Shown: positions 53,459 to 61,221 of the stretch, piece by piece | Position numbering within the stretch: the stretch's first letter is position 1 | How the letters are laid out: each line of letters starts with the position of its first letter | DNA from: DATKFM01 sp963810485 | GTDB taxonomy: Bacteria; Pseudomonadota; Alphaproteobacteria; Dongiales; Dongiaceae | Direction of reading: 5' to 3' | Assembly: GCA_963810485.1 (NCBI GenBank) | Contig: CAWENQ010000008.1 | Location: 186,001 to 250,000, forward strand | DNA length: 64,000 bases | The notes under the pieces: generated by a model | Database searches by the model: none | What the model was told of the DNA's origin: nothing | The model's input: only the letters and a program-made list of their open reading frames with translations | Position numbers and translations under genes: made by a program

Positions 53459-54040
53459 TCGCCTGCAGACGATCAGCTTCCGTCCGATTTCGCCCTGAAG
53501 AATCAGGTCATAGACACGGCGGGCGTCGTCTGCGAGTTCGAAGCGGGGCGCCATGTGCCGGCTCGTTCCGGGCCAGCTGGTACCTAGCATTTTCGAGCCA
53601 TAGAGGCTGTCCCGGCCAAATTGCAGCGAGCCGCCGCCGCCGGTGCTTTCCGTGAAGTTGATCTCGTCGAGTGAAGCCAGGTCCAGCGATGTGATTTGCC
53701 GGTTCCCTGACTTATGAAGGATGAGTACACGCTTGTTCGACAGCCCATAGGAGGTTCGGGCGCGTTGCCAGGCATCGTAGAAGAAGCGGCCAGCAACGAG
53801 ATAGAGTCCAGCCAGTACGAAGACCGCGCCAAAGAGGGCAAAGAACGGGGGCGCGCCGGATCGATAGACGCTGGCCGTCCAGAAAACAGCGAAGCCGGCC
53901 CATAGCAGCGAAAAGGGAATGGTATACAAATCGCCGCGCTGCAGCTTGAGACCTTGCACCGGGCGGCCGGACCAGAGCAGCTTTTCGCTATGGCCCATTT
54001 CGCGCTCGAGTTCGCGGCGAGTTCCGGAAGCGTCCGACAT
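53288..54040 (-). CDS. Membrane protein with bacterial PH-like domain; tail antisense to the radical SAM gene
   Basis: The first 170 residues look real: two TM helices (IPFSLLWAGFAVFWTASVY and FFALFGAVFVLAGLYLVAG) and a PH-like segment (TSYGLSNKRVLILHKSGNRQITSLDLASLDEINFTES...GSLQFG). After about residue 185 the sequence becomes Arg-rich and low complexity and runs antisense through the last 170 bp of the radical SAM gene. The natural end is therefore probably near 53460, with a lost stop or frameshift. Start at 54040 fits; function unknown. Confidence 0.6.
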   Translation of the reverse strand: MSDASGTRRELEREMGHSEKLLWSGRPVQGLKLQRGDLYTIPFSLLWAGFAVFWTASVYRSGAPPFFALFGAVFVLAGLYLVAGRFFYDAWQRARTSYGLSNKRVLILHKSGNRQITSLDLASLDEINFTESTGGGGSLQFGRDSLYGSKMLGTSWPGTSRHMAPRFELADDARRVYDLILQGEIGRKLIVCRRLRRLRHRRHPCRLPLQVRVRIERRLVPAALDVLDEGQQVNGDDADMHHVLDAALAQ

Positions 54041-54089
54041 TTTCAACCTGGTGAAGCGCTATCGCTGTGGGCCACGCAGAGGTTGTATC

Positions 54090-55598
54090 CTATTTCCAGA
54101 TTTTCCGTCCACTCCCCGGCAACCCATACTCACGCCATTTCTTCGTGACGAGTTCCACCACATCCTCGCTCATCGCAATCTTCCTGCCCCACTCGCGCTT
54201 CGTCTCCGGCGGCAGCTTGTTGGTGGCGTCGAGGCCGATCTTGGAGCCGAGGCCGCTCTCGGGCGAGGCGAAGTCCAGATAGTCGATCGGCGTGTTCTCG
54301 ACGATGGTGATGTCGCGCGCCGGATCCATGCGCGTGGAGATCGCCCACATCACGTCCTTCCAGTTGCGGGCGTCGATGTCGTCGTCAACGACGATCACCC
54401 ATTTCGTGTACATGAATTGGCGCAGGAACGACCAGACGCCGAACATCACGCGCTTGGCGTGGCCGGCATAGGCCTTCTTCATGCTGACCACGGCGATGCG
54501 GTAGGAGCAGCCTTCCGGCGGCAGCCAGAAATCGACGATCTCCGGGAATTGCTGGGTCAGCAGCGGCACGAACACGTCGTTCAGCGCTTCGCCCAGGATG
54601 CTGGGCTCGTCCGGCGGCCGGCCGGTGAAGGTGGAGAGATAGATCGGCTGACGCCGCATGGTGATGGCGCTGATGGTGAAGACCGGGAACTGCTCGACGG
54701 AATTGTAGTAGCCGGTGTGGTCGCCATAAGGGCCTTCGTCGCGGTAATCCTCCAGCGACACATGGCCTTCCAGCACGATCTCCGCCTCCGCCGGCACTTT
54801 CAGCGGCACGGTCTTGCAATCCACCAGCTCCACCTTGCGGCCGCGCAGCAGGCCGGCGAACTGATATTCCGACAGCGTGTCCGGCACCGGCGTCACGGCG
54901 GCGAGGATGACGCCGGGATCGGCGCCGATGACGGCGGCGACCGGGAAGGGCTCCGGCCGCTCCTTCTTCCAGCGCGCGTGATGCTGGGCGCCGCCGCGAT
55001 GCTTGAGCCAGCGCATCAGCGTCTGGTTCTTGCCGGTCACCTGCATGCGGTAGATGCCGAGATTGAAGTCGTCCTCTTTGCGTTTTCCCGGTCCCTTGGT
55101 GACGATCAGCGGCCAGGTGATCAGCGGCGCCGGCTCGCCCGGCCAGCAGGTCTGGATCGGCAGCCGGCCGAGATCGATGTCGTCGCCCTGCAGCACCACC
55201 TCCTGGCAGGGCGCGCCGCCCACGGTCTTCGGCTTCATCGCCATGACGGTCTTGACCAGGGGCAGCATCTCCAGCGCCTCGCGCCAGCCGCCCGGCGGCT
55301 CCGGCTGCTTCAGGAAGGCGAGCGTCTCGCCGAGCTCGCGCAGTTGGCCGGGCTCGCGGTCCATGCCCCAGGCGACGCGCTCGACCGTGCCGAACAGATT
55401 GACCAGCATGGGCATGTCGTAGCGGCGGCCGTCTTGCCCCACGACATTCTCGAACAGGACCGCCGGCCCGCCTTCGGCCAGCAGGCGCGTCTGGATCTCC
55501 GTCATCTCCAGATAAGGCGACACGGGCGCGCTCACGCGCACCAAGCGTTTCTCCCGTTCCAGACGGTCGATGAAATCGCGCAGCGAGGAATAGGGCAT
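54090..55598 (-). CDS. ubiD: UbiD-family (de)carboxylase
   Basis: A 502-residue prenylated-FMN decarboxylase. It starts MPYSSLRDFIDRLER, followed by GGPAVLFENVVG. Central blocks are WPLIVTKGP, FNLGIYRMQVTGKNQTLMRWLKHRGGAQHHA and the active site EDYRDEGPYGDHTGYYN with catalytic acid/Arg residues. The C-terminal helix block is KIAMSEDVVELVTKKW. The likely role is 4-hydroxy-3-polyprenylbenzoate decarboxylation in ubiquinone synthesis. UbiX, which makes the cofactor, is not in the window. Confidence 0.92.
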   Translation of the reverse strand: MPYSSLRDFIDRLEREKRLVRVSAPVSPYLEMTEIQTRLLAEGGPAVLFENVVGQDGRRYDMPMLVNLFGTVERVAWGMDREPGQLRELGETLAFLKQPEPPGGWREALEMLPLVKTVMAMKPKTVGGAPCQEVVLQGDDIDLGRLPIQTCWPGEPAPLITWPLIVTKGPGKRKEDDFNLGIYRMQVTGKNQTLMRWLKHRGGAQHHARWKKERPEPFPVAAVIGADPGVILAAVTPVPDTLSEYQFAGLLRGRKVELVDCKTVPLKVPAEAEIVLEGHVSLEDYRDEGPYGDHTGYYNSVEQFPVFTISAITMRRQPIYLSTFTGRPPDEPSILGEALNDVFVPLLTQQFPEIVDFWLPPEGCSYRIAVVSMKKAYAGHAKRVMFGVWSFLRQFMYTKWVIVVDDDIDARNWKDVMWAISTRMDPARDITIVENTPIDYLDFASPESGLGSKIGLDATNKLPPETKREWGRKIAMSEDVVELVTKKWREYGLPGSGRKIWK

Positions 55599-55686
55599 GC
55601 GGCTACCAGATCGATTCGGCGGACCGGCCTAGACAGGCCGCATCTCCGCCGCCGCGTCAAGGCAACAGGGCCGCACGAAAAGGGGA

Positions 55687-55719
55687 CGGGGTGGAACCGG
55701 GTTCGCCGGCTCCACCCCG
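55687..55719 (-). terminator. Rho-independent terminator for the small secreted protein gene
   Basis: Nine-base perfect arms (CGGGGTGGA and TCCACCCCG) enclose a GC-rich loop. On the minus strand the hairpin is followed by CCCCTTTT. It lies about 100 nt after the stop of the 55816-56112 gene. Confidence 0.6.
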
Positions 55720-55815
55720 CGTGATTTGGAAGTAGGGGGAACGATACACGAGACTCGGATCTTGCGATCCGGCAGTGCCGCCGGCCCCGTCGGGCCGGTG
55801 GCGGAAATCTTGGGG

Positions 55816-56112
55816 TTACTGCGGACGGCCGCCGTTGCTGCCGCCGGTGCTGCCGACGCAGACCGTGCCGATGTCGTCGAAGGCGCAGGTCACGTTGGTG
55901 CCGTTGGTCTTGCTGCAGTTGATCGCCTTGCCGCCGTCGGAGCTGGCGCTGACGATGCTGGCATTGCCGCCCTGGCTTTTGCAGTTGGACACGAACTGCC
56001 CGGCGCCCAGGTTCTCCGGGAACTCGACGAAATCCCGGGCGATCGCCGGCGCGGCGGTCAGGCCGGCAGCCAAGGCAAATGCGGCGCAGGAAATCCAGAC
56101 GTTGCGAGACAT
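55816..56112 (-). CDS. Small secreted cysteine-containing protein
   Basis: A 98-residue protein with a signal peptide (WISCAAFALAAGLTAAPAIA, cleavage near 25) and a short mature domain with four cysteines (NCKSQ, NCSKT, TCAFD, VCVGS), consistent with two disulphides, ending in a Gly/Ser tail. AGGAGG lies 7-12 nt before the ATG and a terminator lies downstream, so this is a complete single-gene unit. No family recognised. Confidence 0.75.
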   Translation of the reverse strand: MSRNVWISCAAFALAAGLTAAPAIARDFVEFPENLGAGQFVSNCKSQGGNASIVSASSDGGKAINCSKTNGTNVTCAFDDIGTVCVGSTGGSNGGRPQ

Positions 56113-56407
56113 GACCTCAACCTCCTGTTGAAACCTTGGCCGGAGCTTTGCGGCCGGCTGATGAGAGGAAATCTAGGATCGAACCCGGCCGGCGGGAGTG
56201 ACCGGGCGCACAGATCGGCGCGCCGCCGGAAGGTCTTAAATTGCGATATTTCATATAGTTACAGGCGGATGACCATTAACCCCGGACAGCTTCGTGACCG
56301 CTGTCACGGCTTAACGATTCTTTGGCGGCGCTATTGGATGCTGGGCGCGGTCTGGCTGGCTGGGGCAGCCGCCGGACACCGGCGTCTTATTCAGGGGAAT
56401 CTTGACC

Positions 56408-57145
56408 ATGCCCTATATGGTTGGCGGCTTGGTGATGGTCTGGCAGGTGATCTGCTGCCTGCATGCGGTGAAGACTGGCCGCAATCGCAACTGGCTCTGG
56501 CTGCTCATCATCGGTTCGGCGCTCGGCTGTCTCATCTACACGATTGCCGAGATGGCGCCGGATCTGATGCGCAGCCGAAAGGCCGTCGCGGCGGGCGAGA
56601 AGGCACGGGATATCATCGATCCCGACCGGCGGCTGCGGGCGCTAATGGATAATCTCGACACAGTCGACACCGCACAGAACAAGCATGCTGTGGCCGAGGA
56701 ATATCTGCGCCGCAACGAGCCGGCAAAGGCGCTGCCGCTCCTGCTGTCGGCGGCGACCGGTCTCTATAGCGACGATCCAATGTTCCTGATGACACTGGCC
56801 CAAGCGCAGTTTGCTTGCGGCCAGTCCCAGGCAACGATCGTGACGCTGGATCACCTCAAGGCGAAGAATCCGAAGTTCGAGAATGCGGACGGCCATTTGC
56901 TCTATGCCCGCAGCCTCGAAGCGGAAGGGCGCAACGACGAGGCGAACGGTGAGTACGCTGCGGTCGCCAACTACTTTCCGGGTGCGGAGGCGCGGGTACG
57001 CTACGGGATGTTTCTGCAGAAGCAGGGTGAGCATGGCCAGGCGAGACGCTATTTCCAGGATGTGATCCGTTCCCTGGACAAGGCGGGCAAGGCCTTCATC
57101 CGCGACCAGCGCGAATGGTATGACATCGCCAAGCGGAACACTTAG
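56408..57145 (+). CDS. Membrane-anchored TPR protein
   Basis: A 245-residue protein. Two TM helices at the N-terminus (about 4-20 and 29-49: WLWLLIIGSALGCLIYTIAEM) resemble a PLDc_N-like anchor. The rest has TPR-like helices (AVAEEYLRRNEPAKALPLLLSAATGLYSDDP, YARSLEAEGRNDEANGEYAAVANYFPGAEARVRYGMFLQKQGEHGQARRYF). The domain probably scaffolds a protein complex at the inner membrane. A TTG at 56402 is an alternative start with a better-spaced GGGG. Partner unknown. Confidence 0.72.
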   Translation: MPYMVGGLVMVWQVICCLHAVKTGRNRNWLWLLIIGSALGCLIYTIAEMAPDLMRSRKAVAAGEKARDIIDPDRRLRALMDNLDTVDTAQNKHAVAEEYLRRNEPAKALPLLLSAATGLYSDDPMFLMTLAQAQFACGQSQATIVTLDHLKAKNPKFENADGHLLYARSLEAEGRNDEANGEYAAVANYFPGAEARVRYGMFLQKQGEHGQARRYFQDVIRSLDKAGKAFIRDQREWYDIAKRNT

Positions 57146-57203
57146 TGTAGCGGCAGGTTTGTCTGCCTCGGTGGTTCGAAGGCTCTGCTCGGCACAGGCG
57201 CAA

Positions 57204-57992
57204 ATGCTGAAAAGGCTCGCGCTCATCTTTCCTGTCCTGATTCTGCTCGCCGCCTGCGATCCGCTGGCGCTAATCGCCGCGGCTGTACCGACGGACGAGG
57301 ATGAATTTGCCAAGCGTCATGTCGCTCTACTGGCGGCCAAGGACTTTGCCGCCGTCGAAGCGATGATGTCACCGGAGCTATTCGCCGCTGCCGGCCGGAC
57401 AACCTTGGATGAAATGGCGGCGCTGCTTCCGGCGACAGCACCAAAGGACATACAAATCGCCTACTACGGCATTTTTGAAGTCGACGGCGCTCGCCGGATC
57501 AACATGTACTATCAGTATCGCTTCGACGAGTTCTGGATTCTTGCGGAGATGGTTCTGGACAGGCGCGGCGACGAACTGGCGGTCGTAGGTCTGCACTTGT
57601 ACAGGGGTGATCAGGCCTGGACGGAAGCGAACAGCGTCACATTTGCCGGCAAAGGCCCTCAACATTTCGTCATGTTCGCCTTGGCGATCTTCAATCCGAT
57701 CTTCATCCTGTTCGCGATTGTGCAGTGCATACGGACGCCCATGCCGCGTCGCAAGTGGCTGTGGATCATCTTCATCCTCGTCGGCGTTACGGAGCTTCAG
57801 TTGAACTGGACGACCGGGGAGATCGGTTTCAAGCTTCTCAATGCCTCATTGCTGGCTGCCGGATTTGCCAAGTTAAGTCCGGTTTCACCGCTAATCCTCA
57901 AAGTGGGAGTTCCCTTGGGCGCCATTATTTTCCTGCTGAAACGGAACAAGTGGCTGCGGCCGCCCCCGGCCAATGCGCCGATTTCCACCTGA
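57204..57992 (+). CDS. Predicted lipoprotein with C-terminal membrane helices, unknown
   Basis: A 262-residue protein. The signal MLKRLALIFPVLILLAACDP has a lipobox (LAAC, Cys18). A soluble domain follows (about 20-160, KRHVALLAAKDFAAVEAMMSPEL, IFEVDGARRINMYYQYRFDEFW), then three or four C-terminal TM helices (FVMFALAIFNPIFILFAIVQC, WIIFILVGVTELQL, FLLKRNKWLR). The soluble part resembles a DUF3887/SnoaL-like module only loosely. It is 58 nt after the TPR gene and overlaps the next gene by 20 nt. Confidence 0.65.
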   Translation: MLKRLALIFPVLILLAACDPLALIAAAVPTDEDEFAKRHVALLAAKDFAAVEAMMSPELFAAAGRTTLDEMAALLPATAPKDIQIAYYGIFEVDGARRINMYYQYRFDEFWILAEMVLDRRGDELAVVGLHLYRGDQAWTEANSVTFAGKGPQHFVMFALAIFNPIFILFAIVQCIRTPMPRRKWLWIIFILVGVTELQLNWTTGEIGFKLLNASLLAAGFAKLSPVSPLILKVGVPLGAIIFLLKRNKWLRPPPANAPIST

Positions 57993-58734
57993 GTTCGAAG
58001 ATCTGCTGAGCCGCGAGGGCCGCCGAGTTCTGGCGCGGAGTTCGCCCCTCTGCGGTGCGCTGGCCGATCCGCGGCGCCGCTTCATTGCGACGGCTGGGCT
58101 GATCAAGCCGCAGATGGCCCGCGCCGCCGCCGGGCTTCTGAATCGGATGCTCTATGACAGCCTCAGCCCCATCGACCGGCCGATCCCGCCGGAAGCGATG
58201 TGGGAGATGGCCGGGAACTACAGCGAGATGCTGCCGAAGACTGCGCGGGTGAAGACCGCCTATCTCGACCGGCGGCGCGCCCGGGCCTACAAGGCGGCAG
58301 AGGCGGCGGGCCTGGTCGCCATGCTGCGGTCCGAGAGTTTCGGCGCCTTCGCGGCGGCCCTGGCGGGGCGCGAGCTCCGGCCGCGCTGGGGCATACAGGC
58401 GCTGTGCTACGGACCGGGCGATTATGCCGGGCCGCACAACGATCACCATCCCGAGGAGGCCGCCGCCAGCCGCGGCTATCTGGATATGCACATCACGCTG
58501 GCCGGCCGCGGCGTGGCCCAGCAATGGCTGGTCTATGCCAGGCGGGGGCATTTCAGCGAAGTGGTGGATGTGGCGACCGCCGGCGGCCTCACCGCCTATC
58601 GGTTGCCGTTCTGGCATTACACGACGCCGCTGGTGGCCAAGCGGGATGCAAGGGAGGCGAATTCTCGCCGCTGGGTGCTGCTGGGAACTTTCCTCTACAA
58701 ACAGCCCTTCGTCGCCGACAGGGCTAGAGGCTGA
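57973..58734 (+). CDS. Candidate 2-oxoglutarate/Fe(II)-dependent oxygenase
   Basis: A 253-residue protein with a conserved-looking jelly-roll core: the HxD pair His155-Asp157 in YAGPHNDHHPEE and a distal His215 in LPFWHYTTPL followed by RRWVLLGTFLY. These match the Fe(II)-binding triad and oxoglutarate-Arg layout of this superfamily. The N-terminal half is helical with many Arg residues. The overall family is not recognised, so the call is tentative. Its start lies inside the preceding lipoprotein gene (20-nt overlap); its stop overlaps the convergent Cys-rich gene by 11 nt. Confidence 0.5.
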   Translation: MRRFPPEFEDLLSREGRRVLARSSPLCGALADPRRRFIATAGLIKPQMARAAAGLLNRMLYDSLSPIDRPIPPEAMWEMAGNYSEMLPKTARVKTAYLDRRRARAYKAAEAAGLVAMLRSESFGAFAAALAGRELRPRWGIQALCYGPGDYAGPHNDHHPEEAAASRGYLDMHITLAGRGVAQQWLVYARRGHFSEVVDVATAGGLTAYRLPFWHYTTPLVAKRDAREANSRRWVLLGTFLYKQPFVADRARG

Positions 58735-59500
58735 GCTCCGCCGTGAATTCGACGGTGCCGTGCTCGGCCGCGCGCACCGCCTGCCGGTAGGATTTCTCGG
58801 TCTTGTAGGGTCCGTGCTTGGGGAATTTCCGGGGATCGGTGGCCACGAGGCGGCCGCTCTTCGGCAGCACCTTGTAGAATTTGCCGTCGCGGCCGATCAC
58901 CGGGATGGACCGGCGGCGGCGGGAGAAGACCCGGCGCATGTTGGCGGAGAAGGCGGTGAAATTCTCCAGCTCGTCGGTGTCCACCTTCATCAGATACTCA
59001 TGCACCCGCACGAACTCGTCGACGAAACCCTTGTCGACCACCGACAGGTTGGAGATCACCCAGCAGGTGTCCTCGAACGACCAGTAGTAGGCCAGGCCGG
59101 CGAATTCTCCCTCGCGGGTGATGTAGGGATAGAAGGGGAAGGCGCGGCAGGCCATGCTGCGGTTGTCGCGCTCGCAATGGGCGACACCCTTGCATTCGAT
59201 GGCGGCGCAGCTGTGATGCAGCTCGCGGACGATCTTGCGGGTGATGGCGTCATAGGGCTTGAACTTGTGCCAGAGTTCGCTGCGGGTCTTCAGCAGCTCG
59301 AACTCGGCCTTCATCACCAGAGGCACGGCGTTCTGGGTCGAGCAGCAGACCGGTTCGCCGCCGTTCAAGGGCGCGCATTTCCGGCCGCAATCGAAGCGGG
59401 AAACCGGCGCCTGAAAACCGTCATAAATGACCTTGAAGTCCGCGGGCGTGGCTTGGCTGCGGCCATTGCCGTTTCCCGCTTTTCCGTTATGCACGCTCAC
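58724..59500 (-). CDS. Cysteine-rich protein, possible metal or Fe-S binder
   Basis: A 258-residue soluble protein. Eight cysteines are clustered in the first half: Cys38, Cys42, Cys52, Cys53, Cys98, Cys103, Cys109 and Cys118. The CxxxC...CC pattern is reminiscent of YkgJ/UPF0153-type zinc or iron-sulphur proteins. The C-terminal half has helical segments and an RVFSRRRRSIPVIGRDGKFYKVLPKSGR region. I do not recognise a specific family. It stands alone on the minus strand. Confidence 0.65.
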   Translation of the reverse strand: MSVHNGKAGNGNGRSQATPADFKVIYDGFQAPVSRFDCGRKCAPLNGGEPVCCSTQNAVPLVMKAEFELLKTRSELWHKFKPYDAITRKIVRELHHSCAAIECKGVAHCERDNRSMACRAFPFYPYITREGEFAGLAYYWSFEDTCWVISNLSVVDKGFVDEFVRVHEYLMKVDTDELENFTAFSANMRRVFSRRRRSIPVIGRDGKFYKVLPKSGRLVATDPRKFPKHGPYKTEKSYRQAVRAAEHGTVEFTAELSL

Positions 59501-59622
59501 GCCATCCTCCCTGTCCGGGCGGCCTATTGATAGGATCGCAAGCCCGCCGTCAAGCGGCGCCTTGCATCGGACTCGCCAGGCGTTAAAGTCCGGCCGCAGC
59601 GGCGGCGTTAAGGGGAAGATCG

Positions 59623-60021
59623 ATGGCGCGCTATTGGGTCGTCGGCGGCATCTATACCGACACCTCGTTTACCAAGATGCAGGGCGGCGGCGCGGAAAAG
59701 CGGGCAGGTCCCTTCGCCAGCCACGACCAGGCCAAGGCGGAATGGCAGCGCCGCGCCTGGGCCACGGTGGATGACGCCCATGCCCGCTTTCGCATCGAGG
59801 AAGAGGACGAGCAGGCGGAGCCCTGGTTCTGGGTGGTCGGCGGCGCCTACAAGGACACCCATTTCACCGAGCCCGCCGCGGGTACCGAGCAATGGCACGG
59901 CCCGTTCAAGACCTATGAGGACGCCAAGGCCGAATGGCAGCGCCGCGCCTGGGCTACGGTCGACGATGCGCTGTCGCGTTTCAGGATCGAGAAGCGCACC
60001 AGCGACCCGCGCAAGGGATAG
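59623..60021 (+). CDS. Duplicated DUF4170 protein
   Basis: A 132-residue protein made of two DUF4170 units, residues about 2-58 and 68-122. Each has YWVVGG.Y.DT.FT at the start and AKAEWQRRAWATVDDA...RFRIE at the end. DUF4170 is a short alphaproteobacterial domain usually present once. Here it is duplicated head to tail with an acidic linker (EEEDEQAEP). Function unknown. GGGGAAG precedes the ATG. It converges with the cyclase-MarR fusion gene, stops 6 bp apart. Confidence 0.85.
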   Translation: MARYWVVGGIYTDTSFTKMQGGGAEKRAGPFASHDQAKAEWQRRAWATVDDAHARFRIEEEDEQAEPWFWVVGGAYKDTHFTEPAAGTEQWHGPFKTYEDAKAEWQRRAWATVDDALSRFRIEKRTSDPRKG

Positions 60022-60027
60022 GGCGGT

Positions 60028-61026
60028 TCAAGCCTTCTCCTTCGCCTCATTCGCCTCGATGACGCGCACCAGCAGTTCCCGGAGCATTTTCTGTTCGTCG
60101 TTTGACAGGGAGGCAGTCACCCGCTCCATCGCCTCGAAAATTTCCGGCCTTACGCACAGAAGCAGCTTCGTGCCTTGCGGCGTTATCTCGTAGGTGCCCA
60201 GCCCATTTGCTCTCCCGGCCGTTTTACGCTGAATCAGGTCTCGATTCTCAAGGCGCTTGAGATAGCGTAGCGCCTTGGCGGTCGGCACGCCGATCCGCTC
60301 GGCCAGACGCAGGGAATCGTTGCCGGGAGCGTCGTGCACGGAGGCCAGGGTGGCAAATTCTATGGGCTCCAAACCTTCCCGGCTGGTAACGATGTTCGCT
60401 GCGTTGCTGCAGAGATCGTTGAAGCGCCGCGAGAGATGCGCCATCGCCCGGCGATGCACCGGCGGCAGCACCGGCGACGGTGGGGCATCGGCCGGCCGCG
60501 CCAGATACGCTCGGACCACTTGGTCTATGTTCTTGACCTGCTGCGGCCCCAGATCCTCGAAGTTCATCGGCAAGGCCCGGTGCACAAACTGATGGGCCGC
60601 ATCCGACAGGCACACCGAGCCAGGCTGCGCCAGGCCTTGCAGGCGGGCCGCGATGTTGACGCCGTCGCCGAACAGGTCGCCGTCGCGGACCATGACTTCG
60701 CCGACATGCAGGCCGATCCGGAAGATGACCCGGTGCGCTTCCGGAATCTCCCTGTTTACCGCGCCGACCCGTTCGAGGATATCGAGGGCGCATTGCAGGG
60801 CATCTACCGCGCTGGGGAATTCGGCGAGAATGCTGTCGCCGGCGGTGTTGGCGATCCGGCCACCCAAGCCGGCGATGAGCCGGTCCGTGATGTCCCGGTG
60901 CGCGCTCAGCAGGTTTAGCGTGCCGCCTTCATCGGCATTCATCAGGCGCGCATAGCCTGCCACGTCGGCACTGAGGATCGCCGCGAGACGGCGTTGGGCC
61001 TTTGAAGCGGTATCGGCCTTCTGCAT
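60028..61026 (-). CDS. Class III adenylate/guanylate cyclase fused to a MarR-type winged helix
   Basis: A 332-residue cytosolic protein. The N-terminal half (about 10-180) is a cyclase with intact metal and transition-state residues (ILSADVAGYARLM, ANTAGDSILAEF, GDGVNIAARLQG). The C-terminal part (about 195-325) is a MarR-like winged helix: LASVHDAPGNDSLRLAERIGVPTAKALRYLKRLENRDLIQRKTAGRANGLGTYEITPQG, then a C-terminal dimer helix. The fusion suggests a DNA-binding cyclase or a cyclase gated by a MarR ligand. It stands alone. Confidence 0.85.
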   Translation of the reverse strand: MQKADTASKAQRRLAAILSADVAGYARLMNADEGGTLNLLSAHRDITDRLIAGLGGRIANTAGDSILAEFPSAVDALQCALDILERVGAVNREIPEAHRVIFRIGLHVGEVMVRDGDLFGDGVNIAARLQGLAQPGSVCLSDAAHQFVHRALPMNFEDLGPQQVKNIDQVVRAYLARPADAPPSPVLPPVHRRAMAHLSRRFNDLCSNAANIVTSREGLEPIEFATLASVHDAPGNDSLRLAERIGVPTAKALRYLKRLENRDLIQRKTAGRANGLGTYEITPQGTKLLLCVRPEIFEAMERVTASLSNDEQKMLRELLVRVIEANEAKEKA

Positions 61027-61221
61027 GCGGGGCTTCCCTCGATCGTGAGGCGTATCACAGCATAGGCGTAGGTGTCTGGATAGTGCAGGAAATCACGTCC
61101 GGCACGCGGCCAGCCGCGCGGGCGCTTTGCAGATGAAGATTGCCCGGATGCCGGTTATAGTTCGGCAGACGCGTCCGGCAATGACCGGTGCGGATTCGCG
61201 GCAATCGCTAGCTGGACAAGA

